The position numbers and the translations under genes are program-made. Below are positions 1 to 17,703 of a stretch of DNA of 64,000 nucleotides, piece after piece. Each line of letters starts with the position of its first letter. Positions within the stretch are counted from its first letter, which is position 1. This stretch comes from Mycolicibacterium pyrenivorans (GTDB lineage: Bacteria; Actinomycetota; Actinomycetes; Mycobacteriales; Mycobacteriaceae): NCBI RefSeq assembly GCF_025821625.1, contig NZ_JACKSH010000097.1, positions 62,001 through 126,000 on the forward strand. Reading direction: 5' to 3'. The notes beneath the pieces were generated by a model that was not told where the DNA came from, made no database searches, and was given only the letters and a program-made list of their open reading frames with translations.

Positions 1-1
1 G

Positions 2-3000
2 GTCGACTATCTGGTCACCAACATCGGTTGCAGCCCCGACGAAATCGATCTCGATGCACCACTGAACGATCTGGCCGTCGGCTCGAGCGATGCGGTGGTG
101 CTGACCGGCGAGCTGTCGGAGTTGCTGGGCCGCACGGTCTCGCCGGTGGAGTTCTGGCAGTACCCGACGATCAACGCGCTGGCCAAATTCCTCACCGGCG
201 GTGAAGTCGAACCGGTGGCGGAGGCGGTCGTGAGTCGCGACTACAACACCGACGACGAGCCGATCGCGGTGATCGGTCTCGGCTGCCGGTTCCCGGGCGA
301 TGACGGCAACATCGAGGGCCCGGAGGCGTTCTGGGAGTTTCTGTCCGAGGGCCGCTCCGCGGTCCGCGAGGTCCCGGCGGAGCGCTGGGAGTCCTTCCAG
401 GTGGATTCCCCGGAGGCTTCGGCCGCACTGGCGGGCACCACCCGATGGGGTTCGTTCCTGCGCGACATCGACGCCTTCGACGCGGAGTTCTTCGAGATCT
501 CGCCCAGCGAGGCCGACAAGATGGACCCGCAGCAGCGGCTGCTTCTCGAGGTCACCCAGGAGGCGCTGGAGAACGCCGGCATTCAGGCCCACACGCTGCG
601 GCATTCGCAGACCGGGGTGTTCGCGGGCGCATGCCTCGGCGAGTACGGGTACCTGTCGACCGTCGATCTCGGCGACGTGGACTCCTGGTCGGGCACCGGG
701 GGTGCGCTGAGCATCATCGCCAATCGGGTGTCGTACTACTTCGATCTGCGCGGACCGTCGGTGACGATCGACACCGCGTGCTCGTCGTCGCTGGTGACCA
801 TCCACCTGGCTTGCCAGAGCCTGCGAGCGGGCGATTCCAACCTCGCGCTGGCCGCCGGGGTGAACCTGCTGCTGTCACCCGCGGTGACGCGCAGCTTCGA
901 TCAACTCGAAGCGATGTCAAAGACGGGCCAGTGCCACTCCTTCGACGCGAGCGCCGACGGGTTCGTCCGCGGCGAGGGCTGCGGCGTGACCGTTCTGAAG
1001 CGGCTATCGGACGCCCAGCGCGACGGCGACCGGATCCTGGCGGTGATCCGCGGTTCGGCGGTCAACCAGGACGGTCGCTCCAACGGCCTGATGGCGCCCA
1101 ACCCCGCCGCCCAGATGGCGGTGCTGCGCGCGGCCTACGCGACCGCGGGCATCGAGCCGCGCGACGTGGACTACGTCGAGACCCACGGCACCGGCACGCT
1201 GCTGGGTGATCCGATCGAGGCGCGCGCGCTGGGCACCGTGCTGGGCCGCGGCCGTGCCGCCGACGCCCCGCTGCTGATCGGGGCGGTCAAGTCGAACCTC
1301 GGGCATCTGGAAGCCGCGGCGGGTATCGCCGGGTTCACCAAGGCCGTGCTGGCGATGCAGCACGACACGATCCCGGCCAACCTGGGCTACGAGAAACCCA
1401 ACCCGCACATCCCGTTCGACAACCTGAGGCTGAAGGTCGTCGCCGAGCACACCGACTGGGCACAGGCTGGGCGCCCGCGCCGCGCCGGGGTGTCGTCGTT
1501 CGGGTTCGGCGGCACCAACGCTCACGTGGTGATCGAACAGGCACCCTTCACGCCATTGCCTGCCGAGGTGCCCGCACCGGCGGTCACGACGTTGGTGGTG
1601 TCGGGCAAGACGCCCGAGCGCATCGCCTCCCAGGCCGGCATGCTGGCAGACTGGATGGCCGGCGAAGAGGGGTCCCTGACGTCGTTGTCACAGGTGGCCC
1701 ACACCCTCAACCACCACCGCTCCCAGCACTCCCGGTTCGCGACCGTCGCTGCCCGCGACAAGGCGCAGGCCATCGCCGGGCTGCGCGCCCTGGCCGCCGG
1801 CCAATCCGCGCCCGGCGTCGTCGCCCCCCACACCGGGTCGCGCAAGCGGGGCGTCGTGTTCGTGTACTCCGGACAGGGCTCGCAGTGGCCGGGCATGGCG
1901 CAGCGTCTGCTCGCCGACGAATCCGCGTTCGTGGCGGCGCTGGCCGAGATCGAGCCGGTGTTCGTCGAACAGGTCGGCTTCTCGCTATACGACATCATCG
2001 CCAACGGCGAATCCATCAGCGGTGACGCGCAGGTCCAGCCGGTCCTGATGGGTCTGCAGCTGGCCCTGACCGAGCTGTGGCGCTCCTACGGTGTGCACCC
2101 CGACGCCGTCATCGGCCACTCCATGGGCGAGGTCACCGCCGCCGTCGTCGCCGGCGCGCTCGGCCTCGCCGACGGTCTCAAGGTCATCGCCCAACGCTCG
2201 GCCATCATGTCCCGGCTCGCCGGCCAGGGCGCCGTCGCGCTCGTCGAGCTAGACCCCGATGCGGCGGAGGCGTTCGTCGCCGGCTATCCCAGCGTCGAGG
2301 TGGCGGGGTACGTCTCCCCGCGCCAGACCGTGATCGCAGGCCTGCCCGAACAGGTCGACGCCGCCATCGCCGCAGTCACCGCGCAGGACAAGTTCGCGCG
2401 CCAAGTGAACATGGAGGTGGCCTCGCACACCGCGCTGATGGACCCCGTGCTGCCCGATCTGCGCGAGGCCCTGGCGGACGTGACACCCAGGGCGCCGAGC
2501 ATCCCGTTCCTGTCGACCGTCACCGACCCGGACGGCGAGCCCGCGCTGGACGCCGACTACTGGGTGGCCAACGTGCGCCAGCCGGTCCAATTCAGCCGCG
2601 CGATCACAGCCGCGGCCCAGGAGATCGGCACGTTCATCGAGGTGAGTGCCAACCCGATCCTGACGTACGCCATCAACGACACGGTGGACGCGGATCAGCA
2701 CCACAGCTCGGGCACGCTGATCCGCGACACCGACGACACGCTGACGTTCCACACCGCTCTGAACGCGACGTTCACCAGCCATGCGCCCGAGACCCTGCAT
2801 CTCGACGAGCCGCACACCCCGCTGCCGACCACGCCGTGGCACCGCACCCGGCACTGGGCGATCAAGAAGCGCGCACCGTCGTCGGGTGCGTCGGCGCCGC
2901 GTCCCGGCACCGTCCTGGGCTCCCACACCGCGGTCGCCGGTCCCCGCGCGGGACATCTGTGGCAGGCGCGGCTGGTGCCGCAGGCCAAGCCGTATCCGCA

Positions 3001-5473
3001 CTCCCATCGGTTCGCCGGGGCGGAGATCGTCCCGCTGTCGGTGTTGCTCCAGACACTGTCGCTGGCCGCGGCGGAGTGCGGGGCGTCCGCGCTCAGCGAT
3101 GTGCGGTTCGACTTCCCGATCTCCGTCGACCAGCCGCGCGTGGTGCAGGTCTTCACCGAGGGCGACGTCATCACCGTGTCCTCGTCGTCCCACGCGGGGG
3201 AGACGTCCCACAGCGCGCGTGATCCGCACTGGGTCCGCCATGTCTCGGCTCGCGTCTCCTACGAGCCGCTCCCCGAAGCCGGCGGCGGGGCCGCCGGTGA
3301 TCAGGAGGACGTGGCCGGCTACGACCCGTCGGCGCTGTCGGAACTGCACACCGCCTGGGGCATCGACGGGCTCGCCTACCCGTGGTCGGTCAGTTCCCAC
3401 GAGTCATCGCCGGGACGGCTGCGCGCCGTCGTCGACCTGCCGGACGAATCCCCGGTGGCGCTGCTCGATGCCGCGGTGAACCTCGGCCGTCTGGTCGACG
3501 CGTCCGGCCCCGGGCTGAAGGTGCCGTCCTCGGCAGAGGCCGTCGTCTTCGGCACCGGATCGCCGGTGGCGCAGGGAGTCGTCGACGCGCGCCTGCGCGC
3601 TCGGGACGGGGACGACCTGCTGGTCGACCTCGAGATCAGCGCCGCGGACGGCACGCCGTATGCGGAGATCCGCGCGTTGCGCTACACGGCAGTGGAAGCG
3701 GGAGCCGTCGCGGCGGTCGACGCCGAGCCCAAGCGCGTCGCCCACGTCCTGGACTGGCAGCAGTGGAGCGCCGACGCCGCGTCAGCACCGTCCGACGCCG
3801 CGTCCATCGCGGTTCTCGGTGACAGTGACCTCGCGGGGACGGTCAGGGACGGGTTGCTCGGTGCGGGCCACCGCAGCGCCGACGTCGCCGACGCCCGCCA
3901 TGTCGTCTACGTCGCCGATCCGGGCTCCGGCGGCCCGGAGTCCGATCTCGACGTCTCCGTCCGCCTCACCACCGAGGTGTCCGACCTCGTCGGCCGCCTC
4001 ACCGACCGGGACGCACGCGACCCGGTGACACTGTGGGTCCTCACCCGCGGGGTCCACGAAGCGGCCTCCGACGCGGCCGTGCGCCAGAGCAGCCTGTGGG
4101 GCCTGGCCGGGGTCATCGGCGCGGAGCAGCCACAACTGTGGGGTGGCCTGATCGACCTGGCCGCCGACGACGACGTGGCCGACGCTGCGGCCGCGCTCGC
4201 CGCAGTGCTGTCGACGCCCATCAAGACCATCGCGGTGCTTCGGGACGGACGGTTCCTCACCTCGACGCTGGCCGAGATCACGGCCGAACCGGTCCGGGAG
4301 ACACTGCGCTGCCATCCCGACGCCGCCTACCTGATCACCGGCGGTATGGGTGTGCTCGGCCTGCTCATGGCGGACTGGATCGCCGACCGGGGCGCGCGGC
4401 GCATCATCCTGGTGGGCCGCACGGCCTTGCCGCCACGCAGGCAGTGGTCCGCTCTCCTGGGGTCGGAAGCCGCCGGCACCGACGCCGACACCGCGCGCAG
4501 GATCGCCGCGATCCGCGCGCTCGAGCGGCGCGGGGTGTCGGTCGAGACCGTTGCGCTCGACATCGGCTCCTGCGACGCATTGGGTGCTCTGCTCGACAAG
4601 CGCGACGGCGAGGGCGCACCGCCGATCCGCGGTGTCCTGCATGCCGCAGGCGTGACGGAGGCGCAGCTGCTCACCGAGATCGACGAGCAACGGGTGCACC
4701 GCACCCTGTTGCCGAAGGTCGCGGGCGCGCAGGCACTGCACCGGGTCTTCCCCCCGGGCAGCCTCGACTTCCTCTATCTGGCCGCCTCGGCGGGCGCGGT
4801 CTTCGGTATCCCCGGGCAGGGTGCCTACGCCGCTGCCAACGCCTATCTCGACGGTCTGGCGCGCGCCCGCCACCGGCAGGGGTGCAACACCGTCAGCCTG
4901 GACTGGGTGGCCTGGCAAGGCCTCGGGTTCGGAGCCGAGGCGCAGATCGTGATCTCCGAGCTCGAACGCGTGGGGTCACGACCGGTCGTCGCCTCCGAGG
5001 CGTTCGCGGCCTGGGACTTCGTCAGCCGCTTCGACGTCGATCAGGTCGTGATGGCCCCGATGCGGTCCGCCGAGGATGCCGCGGCAGTCACCTCCGACGC
5101 CCATCGCCCATCGGCACCCACCCGCGCGTGGGCGTCGATGGCCCCGGAGGAACTGCTGGCCGAACTGCAGAGCGGGCTGCGCGCCATTCTGGCGGCCGAG
5201 CTTCGGCTGCCCGAGAGCGACGTGCACACCGATCGCCCGTTCGCCGAGATGGGGCTCAACTCGGTGATGGCGATGTCCATTCGCCGCGAGGTCGAGCGGT
5301 TGGTGGGGCTGGAGCTGTCGGCGACGATGCTGTTCAACCACCCCACCATCGCCACGTTCGCGACCTACCTCGCCAACCTGCTGGTACCCGGCACCGACAT
5401 CGACGACGCGGCGGCCGAGGATCCAGGAGACAGCCTTCTCGACTCGCTGTTCGACAGTGTCGAGTCGACCTGA
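2..5473 (+). CDS. Type I PKS, PpsA-like: ACP-KS-AT-DH*-KR-ACP (5' end cut by window)
   Basis: This is a modular polyketide synthase whose reading frame is already open at the first complete codon (nt 2), so its true start lies upstream. It opens inside an N-terminal ACP with attachment Ser at 83-85 (motif VGSSDA). KS spans about 257-1550, with active Cys at 779-781 in DTACSSS and His in ETHGTGT and SNLGHLE. AT spans about 1858-2700, with GHSMGE Ser at 2120 and a VASH motif that recalls the methylmalonyl YASH signature. A hot-dog DH-like region spans about 2905-3700; its HxxxGxxxxP motif is intact (His 3005), but the second motif reads DAAVN instead of DxxxQ/H, so activity is uncertain. KR (about 4320-4990) has TGGMGVLG and a complete K-S-Y-N set. 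The second ACP carries GLNSVM (Ser 5261). The tail [11 protein letters not shown] resembles that of the PKS ending at 17703. By recall, the N-terminus resembles PpsA, which is loaded by FadD26. Confidence 0.93.
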   Translation, partial: VDYLVTNIGCSPDEIDLDAPLNDLAVGSSDAVVLTGELSELLGRTVSPVEFWQYPTINALAKFLTGGEVEPVAEAVVSRDYNTDDEPIAVIGLGCRFPGDDGNIEGPEAFWEFLSEGRSAVREVPAERWESFQVDSPEASAALAGTTRWGSFLRDIDAFDAEFFEISPSEADKMDPQQRLLLEVTQEALENAGIQAHTLRHSQTGVFAGACLGEYGYLSTVDLGDVDSWSGTGGALSIIANRVSYYFDLRGPSVTIDTACSSSLVTIHLACQSLRAGDSNLALAAGVNLLLSPAVTRSFDQLEAMSKTGQCHSFDASADGFVRGEGCGVTVLKRLSDAQRDGDRILAVIRGSAVNQDGRSNGLMAPNPAAQMAVLRAAYATAGIEPRDVDYVETHGTGTLLGDPIEARALGTVLGRGRAADAPLLIGAVKSNLGHLEAAAGIAGFTKAVLAMQHDTIPANLGYEKPNPHIPFDNLRLKVVAEHTDWAQAGRPRRAGVSSFGFGGTNAHVVIEQAPFTPLPAEVPAPAVTTLVVSGKTPERIASQAGMLADWMAGEEGSLTSLSQVAHTLNHHRSQHSRFATVAARDKAQAIAGLRALAAGQSAPGVVAPHTGSRKRGVVFVYSGQGSQWPGMAQRLLADESAFVAALAEIEPVFVEQVGFSLYDIIANGESISGDAQVQPVLMGLQLALTELWRSYGVHPDAVIGHSMGEVTAAVVAGALGLADGLKVIAQRSAIMSRLAGQGAVALVELDPDAAEAFVAGYPSVEVAGYVSPRQTVIAGLPEQVDAAIAAVTAQDKFARQVNMEVASHTALMDPVLPDLREALADVTPRAPSIPFLSTVTDPDGEPALDADYWVANVRQPVQFSRAITAAAQEIGTFIEVSANPILTYAINDTVDADQHHSSGTLIRDTDDTLTFHTALNATFTSHAPETLHLDEPHTPLPTTPWHRTRHWAIKKRAPSSGASAPRPGTVLGSHTAVAGPRAGHLWQARLVPQAKPYPHSHRFAGAEIVPLSVLLQTLSLAAAECGASALSDVRFDFPISVDQPRVVQVFTEGDVITVSSSSHAGETSHSARDPHWVRHVSARVSYEPLPEAGGGAAGDQEDVAGYDPSALSELHTAWGIDGLAYPWSVSSHESSPGRLRAVVDLPDESPVALLDAAVNLGRLVDASGPGLKVPSSAEAVVFGTGSPVAQGVVDARLRARDGDDLLVDLEISAADGTPYAEIRALRYTAVEAGAVAAVDAEPKRVAHVLDWQQWSADAASAPSDAASIAVLGDSDLAGTVRDGLLGAGHRSADVADARHVVYVADPGSGGPESDLDVSVRLTTEVSDLVGRLTDRDARDPVTLWVLTRGVHEAASDAAVRQSSLWGLAGVIGAEQPQLWGGLIDLAADDDVADAAAALAAVLSTPIKTIAVLRDGRFLTSTLAEITAEPVRETLRCHPDAAYLITGGMGVLGLLMADWIADRGARRIILVGRTALPPRRQWSALLGSEAAGTDADTARRIAAIRALERRGVSVETVALDIGSCDALGALLDKRDGEGAPPIRGVLHAAGVTEAQLLTEIDEQRVHRTLLPKVAGAQALHRVFPPGSLDFLYLAASAGAVFGIPGQGAYAAANAYLDGLARARHRQGCNTVSLDWVAWQGLGFGAEAQIVISELERVGSRPVVASEAFAAWDFVSRFDVDQVVMAPMRSAEDAAAVTSDAHRPSAPTRAWASMAPEELLAELQSGLRAILAAELRLPESDVHTDRPFAEMGLNSVMAMSIRREVERLVGLELSATMLFNHPTIATFATYLANLLVPGTDIDDAAAEDPGDSLLDSLFDSVEST

Positions 5474-5557
5474 GGCGGTGCGACGAATTGCCCTCGATTT
5501 CTCGGATTCACCCGATGCGCGAGACCATGTCGGGAGTCTGTTCAGAAAGGACCACTG

Positions 5558-7355
5558 ATGCCAGCACTGACGGCGCCGTCCGTGGCGACCATTCCCGCGC
5601 TGCTCGCTGAGCGCGCGCAGCAGCAGGCCGAGGACACCGCCTTCACGTTCGTCGACTACGAATCCGACCCGGCCGGCGTCTCCGAGAGCCTCACCTGGTC
5701 CGAACTTCGTGACCGCGTGCTGGTGGTCGCCGAGAAGCTCGCGAAGCTCGGCTCGCCCGGCGATCGCGCCGTGATCCTCGCCCCGCAGAGCCTCGAGTAC
5801 ATCATCGGGTTCCTCGGTGCCATCGAGGCCGGCTTCATCGCCGTGCCGTTGACGATGCCGCAGCTGCGCCAGCACGACGAACGCGTCACCGGAGCGATGA
5901 AGGATGCCGAGCCGGTCGTCGTGCTGACGACGTCGGCCGTGGTCGACGACATCCGCAGGTACGGGGCCGACGCGCGGCAGCGGGCGCCGAAGTTCCTCGA
6001 GGTCGACACGCTGGACTTCGATTCACCCGCCAAGCCCGCGGCGCCGGTCGCGCTGCCCAAGACCGCCTACCTGCAGTACACGTCGGGCTCGACCCGGACG
6101 CCCGCCGGTGTGGTCATCAGCCACAAGAACGTGCTGATCAACGTCCACGAGTTGCTCACCGATTACTACGAGAGCTTTCCGGACGGGCCTCCCGAGGACA
6201 GTACGGTCGTCTCGTGGCTGCCCTTCTATCACGACATGGGGCTGATCGTCGGGGTGTTCATGCCGATCATGCTGGGCTGTCCCGGCGTGTTCATGAGCCC
6301 GATCGCGTTCATGCAGAAGCCGGCGCGCTGGATGCAACTGCTGGGGTCGAACCCCAACGCGTTCACCGCGGCCCCCAACTTCGCGTTCGAGTTGGCGGTC
6401 AAGCGCACCACCGACGAGGACATGGCGGGCAAGGACCTGAGCACGGTGGCCGTGTTGATCAACGGCGCCGAGCGGGTGCACGGGACGACGGTGCGCCGCT
6501 TCAACGAGCGGTTCGCCGCGTTCGGTCTGGCCGACCATGCGATGCGCCCGTCCTACGGTCTGGCCGAAGCGACGGTGTACGTGGTGGCCTCGGCGGGGGG
6601 GGCGTCCGCCCACCTCGGTGCGGTTCGACTACGAGAAGCTCGCCGCCGGGCACGCCGAACGCTGCGACGACGACGAGAGCTTGCGCGCCGAGAATTCGCC
6701 CGACAGCGGCGCCGAGCAGATCGGTCTCGGCGCGCCGCGGTCGACCACGGTCCGGGTCGTCGATCCGGACACCTGCGTGGAGAACCCCGCGGGAAAGATC
6801 GGTGAGGTGTGGCTGCACGGTGAGCATGTGGCCGGCGGTTACTACCGGAACCCGGAGCTGACGGCAAAGCTGTTCTCCGGGCAGCTCGCGGAGCCGACCG
6901 CGGACACACCGAAGGGTCCGTGGCTGCGCACCGGCGACCTGGGCGTGATGTTCGACGACGAGCTGTACATCATCGGCCGCATCAAGGACCTGCTCATCGT
7001 CGACGGACGCAACCACTACCCGGACGACATCGAGGGCACCGTCGCCGAATTCACCGGCGGCCGGGTCGCGGCGATCTCGGTGCCCGACGACGCCAGCGAG
7101 CGCCTGGTGGTGATCGCCGAGCTGAAGAAGCAGATCGACCACGCCGCGGCGAGCCGCGACTACCACGCCGAACTGGAGTCGGTGAAACAGCAAGTCACAG
7201 CGGCGATTTCGATGACACACAGCGTGCGGCTGTCCGATTTCGTGTTGGTCGCCCCCAGCTCGCTGCCCCTGACCACCAGCGGCAAGGTGCGTCGCGCCGT
7301 GAGCGCGGACATGTACCGCGACGGCGCGTTCAACCGGTTGGACGCCATGAGATGA
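5558..7355 (+). CDS. Fatty acyl-AMP ligase (FadD26/FAAL-like), frameshifted in this sequence
   Basis: This is an AMP-forming ligase that would activate a long-chain starter acid as acyl-adenylate and pass it to an ACP of the neighbouring PKS. The P-loop-like YTSGSTRTPAG, WLPFYHDMGL and PSYGLAEATVYV motifs, and the C-terminal LRTGDLG, GRIKDLLIVDGRNHYPDDIE and TTSGKVRR, are all present. The reading frame breaks at a run of eight G at 6595-6602: frame 1 reads through YVVASAGG, then the family-typical sequence RPPTSVRFDYEKLAAGHAE continues in the next frame. Seven G would restore one protein of about 598 residues, the usual size. Both halves are fully conserved, so this is either a sequencing or assembly slip, a recent inactivation, or slippage. 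The ATG at 5558 follows AGAAAGGA by about 8 nt. The end overlaps the next PKS start as ATGA, which implies translational coupling and loading of that PKS. Confidence 0.9.
6595..6602 (+). other. G8 homopolymer, frameshift point in the FadD gene
   Basis: Eight consecutive G. The codons before it read in the 5558 frame and the codons after it read in the +1 frame; removing one G joins SAGG to RPPTSVRFDY without loss. Confidence 0.9.
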
Positions 7356-10300
7356 CCTCCGCTTTCGACGAGGCTGCTGTTCGTCGGTGGTTGGTCGACT
7401 ACCTGGTCACGAATAACGGTTGCAGTCCCGAGCACATCGATCGCGGGGCCTCGATGCACGACCTCGGCGTGGGCTCCCGCGACGCCGTGGTCCTCACCGG
7501 GGTGCTGTCGGAGTACCTCGGCCGCACCGTGTCACCGGTCGACTTCTGGCAGTACCCCACCGTCGATTCCCTGGCGAAGTTCCTGACCGGCGGCGAGGTC
7601 GAGCCCGCGTCCGGCTCCGAGGACGCCAGGCCCGCCTCGACCGACGAGCCCATCGCGGTGATCGGTCTGGGTCTGCGGTTTCCCGGCGGCCCCGACCTCG
7701 ACGGCAACATCGAGGGACCGGACGCGTTCTGGGACTTCCTGACCGAGGGCCGGTCGTCGGTGGTGGAGGTGCCCGCCGACCGGTGGGCGTGGTTCGACGA
7801 CGGCACCGCCGAGGGTTCGGCGGCGCTGGCGGGCACGACGCGCTGGGGCTCGTTCCTGCGTGACATCGACGCGTTCGACGCGGAGTTCTTCGAGATCATC
7901 CCGCGTGAGGCGACACGGATGGATCCGCAGCAGCGACTCCTGCTCGAGGTCACCCACGAGGCGCTGGAGCACGCGGGCATCCCGGCCGATTCACTCGCCG
8001 AGACCCGTACGGGCGTGTTCGCCGGGGCGAGTGCGGGGGACTACGCCCAGATGGGCTCGACCGACCTGAGCCAGGTGGACGCGTGGTACGGCACCGGCGG
8101 TTCGATCAGCATCATCGCCAACCGGGTGTCGTACTTCTTCGACTTCCGGGGACCGTCGGTGACGATCGACACGGCGTGTTCGTCGTCGCTGGTGGCGATC
8201 CATCTGGCCTGCCAGAGCCTGCGTTCCGGCGACTCCGAGGTGGCGCTGGCCGCCGGGGTGAACCTGCTGCTCTCGCCCGCGGGCACCCGCAGCCTCGACC
8301 AGGCCGAGGCGATGTCGAAGACCGGACGGTGCCATGCGTTCGACGCCGGTGCCGACGGGTTCGTGCGCGGCGAAGGCTGCGGTGCGGCCGTGCTCAAGCG
8401 GCTGTCCGACGCGCAGCGTGACGGAGACCGGGTGCTGGCGGTGATCCGCGGTTCGGCGGTCAACCAGGACGGCCGCTCCAACGGCCTGATGGCACCGAAT
8501 CCGTCGGCGCAGATGGCGGTGCTGCGCGCCGCGTACGCGACCGCAGGGGTGGATCCCCGCGAGGTGGACTACGTCGAGGCGCACGGCACCGGCACGCTGT
8601 TGGGCGACCCGATCGAGGCGCGCGCGCTGGGCACCGTGCTCGGCAAGGGGCGTGGCGCCGACAGCCCGCTGCTTCTCGGTGCGGTGAAGTCAAACCTCGG
8701 CCACCTCGAGGCCGCCGCCGGGATCGCCGGCTTCGCCAAGGCCGTGCTCGCGTTGCAGCACAACACGATCCCGGCCAACCTCGGCTATCAGAACCCGAAC
8801 CCGCACATCCCGTTCGAGAAGCTGCGGCTGAAGGTCGTCGCCGAGCACACCGACTGGGCCCCCGCGGGCCGACCCCGTCGCGCGGGCATCTCGTCGTTCG
8901 GGTTCGGCGGCACGAACGCCCACATCGTGATCGAGCAGCCCCCCGTGACGGTGCCCGCACAGGCAGACCAGACCGAACCGGCGGTGACGACGCTGGTGGT
9001 CTCGGGCAAGACGCCTGAACGCATCGCCTCCCAGGCCGGCATGCTGGCCGACTGGATGGCCGGCTCCGAGGGGTCCCTGGCCTCGTTGTCACAAGTGGCC
9101 CACACCCTCAACCACCACCGCTCCCAGCACCACAGGTTCGCCACCGTCGTGGCCCGGGACAGGGAGCAGGCCATGGCCGGGCTGAAGGCCCTGGCCGCCG
9201 GCCAGTCCGCACCGGGAGTGGTCACGGCCGCGACCGGCAATCCCAAGCCCGGGACGGTGTTCGTGTACTCGGGCCAGGGTTCGCAGTGGGCCGGCATGGC
9301 CCGCCGGCTGCTTGCCGACGAACCCGCCTTCGCCCGAGCGGTGGCCGAGATCGAGCCGGTGTTCGTCGAACAGGTCGGCTTCTCGCTGCACGACATCATC
9401 GCCAACGGTGAATCCATCAGCGGTGACGCGCAGGTCCAGCCGGTCCTGATGGGTCTGCAGCTGGCCCTGACCGAGCTGTGGCGCTCCTACGGCGTGCACC
9501 CCGACGCCGTCATCGGCCACTCCATGGGCGAGGTCACCGCCGCCGTCGTCGCCGGCGCGCTCGGCCTCGCCGACGGTCTCAGGGTCATCGCCCAACGCTC
9601 CGCGATCATGTCCCGGCTCGCCGGCCAGGGCGCCGTCGCGCTGCTCAATCTCGATCCCGAGGCCGCCGCCGAACAGACCGCCGGTCATCCGAGCGTCGAG
9701 ATCGCGGGATACCTGTCACCGCGCCAGACGGTGGTGGCCGGTCTGCCCGACCAGGTCGACGCCGTCATCGCCGCGGTCACCGCGCAGAACACCTTCGCCC
9801 GGCGGGTCAACATGGTGGTCGCGTCCCACACCGCCCTGATGGACCCGGTGCTCCCGGACATCCGCGCGGCGCTGGCCGACGTGGTGCCGAGCGTCCCGAC
9901 GCTGCCCTTCCTGTCCACGGTCGCCGATCCGGGCTCGTCGCCGGTGCTCGACGCCGACTACTGGGTGGCCAACGTGCGCAGGCCCGTCAAGTTCAGCCAG
10001 GCCATCACCGCCGCCGCCGCGGACCACGGCACGTTCATCGAGATCAGCCCGCACTCCACGCTGGGCCAGCCGATCGCCAACACGCTCGCCGCCGAGACGG
10101 ACGTCCTGACCATCGGCACGCTGGCCCGCGATACCGACGACACGGTCACGTTCCACGCCAACCTCAACGCCACCCACACGACCCGTCCGCCGCACACCGT
10201 GCACCACGGCGAGCCGCACGTGGTGTTGCCCGCGACGCCGTGGCACCACACCCGCCATTGGGTCGACGTCCGGCCGGTGCGCCGCGCCGGCGGGCAACGC

Positions 10301-12175
10301 ACAGGCGCCCTGCCCGCCGATAACACGGTGCCCGCCGAGTGGTTCTGTGAGTTGACCTGGCCCGCCAAACCCCTTGCCGGACAGGCGGAATCGACCTCCA
10401 GCGGCGACAGCTGGCTGGTGATCGGTGACGCCGCGATTGCGAGCGAGATGGGCCGGCTGCTCGACGGATCGGCGGTGACGGCGCTTCCCGCCGCCGACGC
10501 CGGCCTTGCCGAGGCCCTCGCCTCCGCCACCCACGTGCTGTACGCGCCGGGTGCCGATGACGGCGACGAACTGGGCTACGAGTTGTTCGAAGCGGGGCGC
10601 ACGATCGCCGCCGCGGCGAGCCGCGCAACGGACCCAGCGGCGAGCCGCGCAACGGACCCGCCCAAGGTGTTCCTGCTCACCCGCAACGCCCAACCGGTCA
10701 GCGAGGGCGACCGGGCCAACCCGGCGCACGCCGTGCTCTGGGGGCTGGGCCGCACCCTGGCGCTCGAGCACCCCGAGATCTGGGGCGCGGTCATCGACGT
10801 CGACACCTCCGTGCCTGCCCCTGTGGTGGCCCGCTGGGTTCTCGCCGAAGCCCATGACGGCGACGGCGAGGATCAGCTGGTCTACCAGGCCGGCACACGC
10901 CGGGTGGCCCGCCTGGTGCATCAGTTGCCGCGGACCGCGGCTCCGCCGCCTGCGCTGAACCCCGAGCGGGCCCACCTCGTCATCGGCGCCACCGGAAACA
11001 TCGGTCCCCGCCTCGTCGAGCAGCTCGCGGCGATGGGCGCGACCACCGTTGTCGCGGTGTCCCGCAATCCCGGTTCGCGCCTGGACGAACTCACCGACCG
11101 GCTCGCCACCACCGGCACGACGGTGGTGACCGCCGCCGCTGACGCCGCCGACGAGACCTCGATGCGCGCGGTGTTCGACCGGTTCGGCGCCGACCTGCCG
11201 CCGCTGGGTGGCGTCTACCTGGCCGCGATGAGCGGGGGACCGGTGACGCTCGCGGACATGACGCACGACGACGTCGTCGCGATGTTCCGCTCGAAGATGG
11301 ATGCGGTGGCGCTGCTGCACACGCTGTCGATCGGCCACCCCGTCGAGCAGTTCGTGGTGTTCTCGTCGATCTCGGGAGTGCTCGGTTCCCGCTGGCTGGC
11401 GCACTACGCGGCGACGACGACGTTCCTGGACACCTTCGCGTTCGCGCGGCGCGCCGCGGGCCTGCCCGCCTGCGCCATCAACTGGGGCCTGTGGAAATCG
11501 CTGGCCGACGTACAGACCGGGTTCGAGCGGCAGGCGACGGAGGAGTCGGGTCTGGAACCGATGGACGACGCCGTCGCCATCTCGGCACTGCGGCTGTTCG
11601 TCGGGCCGGACGCGCCTGCGCGCGCCACGGTGGTCGCCGCCGACTGGCCCCGGCTGGCCGCGGCGTACCACACCCGGGCCCGGCTGCACATCCTCGACGA
11701 CCTCCTCGCCGACGAAACCGAGAGTGCGCACGCGGCGCTCACCGGCGACACGAAGTTCCGAGAAGCGCTGCGCGACACCGACGCGGAAGGCCGCATCGAT
11801 TTGCTGACCGACCACGTGCGGGCCCAGGTCGCGGCCGCGATGGGCCTGGCCTCGGCCCACACCCTGGAGTCCACGGTCGGGTTCTTCCAATTCGGCATGG
11901 ATTCGCTGATGAGCGTAACGTTGCAGCGTTCGCTGAGCGAAAGCCTTGGAGAGGTACTGCCGGCCTCGGTGGTCTTCGACTATCCGACGGTGGAAGCGCT
12001 CACCGATTATCTGGCGTCGATCCTGCCTGAGATAATCGAGACCGCCGGTAACGACAACGAGGTCGCGGGCGGCGAGGGCACCCCCACGAACGCCGCCGAG
12101 GACGCGGACGAAGACGCCTACGACGACCTGGCCGAGGACGAATTGCTTGCCAGACTTTCGGAAAGATTGAGTTGA
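7352..12175 (+). CDS. Type I PKS, PpsA/PpsB-like hybrid: ACP-KS-AT-KR-ACP
   Basis: This PKS has about 1607 residues and is the probable starter module fed by the FadD just upstream (ATGA overlap; ATG 7352 gives [15 protein letters not shown], aligning with the N-terminal ACP of the first PKS). The N-terminal ACP spans about residues 12-85 with Ser42 in VGSRDA. KS is about 99-525 with DTACSSS, EAHGTGT and SNLGHLE. AT is about 635-920 with GHSMGE and VASH. An inactive structural KR half precedes the catalytic KR (about 1208-1430), which has GATGNIG, Lys in FRSKMDA, Ser in FSSISG and Tyr in HYAATTTF. The usual Asn of the K-S-Y-N set is Thr here. No DH or ER is seen, so the expected output is a beta-hydroxyl. 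The second ACP carries FGMDSLMS near residue 1510. The acidic tail ends [10 protein letters not shown], which by recall resembles the PpsB tail that docks with PpsC. Confidence 0.93.
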   Translation: MTSAFDEAAVRRWLVDYLVTNNGCSPEHIDRGASMHDLGVGSRDAVVLTGVLSEYLGRTVSPVDFWQYPTVDSLAKFLTGGEVEPASGSEDARPASTDEPIAVIGLGLRFPGGPDLDGNIEGPDAFWDFLTEGRSSVVEVPADRWAWFDDGTAEGSAALAGTTRWGSFLRDIDAFDAEFFEIIPREATRMDPQQRLLLEVTHEALEHAGIPADSLAETRTGVFAGASAGDYAQMGSTDLSQVDAWYGTGGSISIIANRVSYFFDFRGPSVTIDTACSSSLVAIHLACQSLRSGDSEVALAAGVNLLLSPAGTRSLDQAEAMSKTGRCHAFDAGADGFVRGEGCGAAVLKRLSDAQRDGDRVLAVIRGSAVNQDGRSNGLMAPNPSAQMAVLRAAYATAGVDPREVDYVEAHGTGTLLGDPIEARALGTVLGKGRGADSPLLLGAVKSNLGHLEAAAGIAGFAKAVLALQHNTIPANLGYQNPNPHIPFEKLRLKVVAEHTDWAPAGRPRRAGISSFGFGGTNAHIVIEQPPVTVPAQADQTEPAVTTLVVSGKTPERIASQAGMLADWMAGSEGSLASLSQVAHTLNHHRSQHHRFATVVARDREQAMAGLKALAAGQSAPGVVTAATGNPKPGTVFVYSGQGSQWAGMARRLLADEPAFARAVAEIEPVFVEQVGFSLHDIIANGESISGDAQVQPVLMGLQLALTELWRSYGVHPDAVIGHSMGEVTAAVVAGALGLADGLRVIAQRSAIMSRLAGQGAVALLNLDPEAAAEQTAGHPSVEIAGYLSPRQTVVAGLPDQVDAVIAAVTAQNTFARRVNMVVASHTALMDPVLPDIRAALADVVPSVPTLPFLSTVADPGSSPVLDADYWVANVRRPVKFSQAITAAAADHGTFIEISPHSTLGQPIANTLAAETDVLTIGTLARDTDDTVTFHANLNATHTTRPPHTVHHGEPHVVLPATPWHHTRHWVDVRPVRRAGGQRTGALPADNTVPAEWFCELTWPAKPLAGQAESTSSGDSWLVIGDAAIASEMGRLLDGSAVTALPAADAGLAEALASATHVLYAPGADDGDELGYELFEAGRTIAAAASRATDPAASRATDPPKVFLLTRNAQPVSEGDRANPAHAVLWGLGRTLALEHPEIWGAVIDVDTSVPAPVVARWVLAEAHDGDGEDQLVYQAGTRRVARLVHQLPRTAAPPPALNPERAHLVIGATGNIGPRLVEQLAAMGATTVVAVSRNPGSRLDELTDRLATTGTTVVTAAADAADETSMRAVFDRFGADLPPLGGVYLAAMSGGPVTLADMTHDDVVAMFRSKMDAVALLHTLSIGHPVEQFVVFSSISGVLGSRWLAHYAATTTFLDTFAFARRAAGLPACAINWGLWKSLADVQTGFERQATEESGLEPMDDAVAISALRLFVGPDAPARATVVAADWPRLAAAYHTRARLHILDDLLADETESAHAALTGDTKFREALRDTDAEGRIDLLTDHVRAQVAAAMGLASAHTLESTVGFFQFGMDSLMSVTLQRSLSESLGEVLPASVVFDYPTVEALTDYLASILPEIIETAGNDNEVAGGEGTPTNAAEDADEDAYDDLAEDELLARLSERLS
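10613..10660 (+). repeat. 24-bp direct tandem duplication inside a PKS linker
   Basis: Two in-frame 24-bp copies (10613-10636 and 10637-10660) that differ only at the last base. They encode AASRATDP twice, in the linker before the KR. Confidence 0.9.
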
Positions 12176-12180
12176 CTGAG

Positions 12181-17702
<5,522 letters not shown>

Positions 17703-17703
<1 letters not shown>

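Noticed and set aside
95-97. ATG at 95 as the start of the first PKS
   Set aside because: The frame is open from nt 2 and encodes the first half of the loading ACP, including its attachment Ser at 83-85. The gene starts outside the window.
6920-7351. 5' extension of the second PKS
   Set aside because: This stretch encodes the end of FadD in another frame. The family start [18 protein letters not shown] at 7352 fits the loading ACP and the ATGA overlap.
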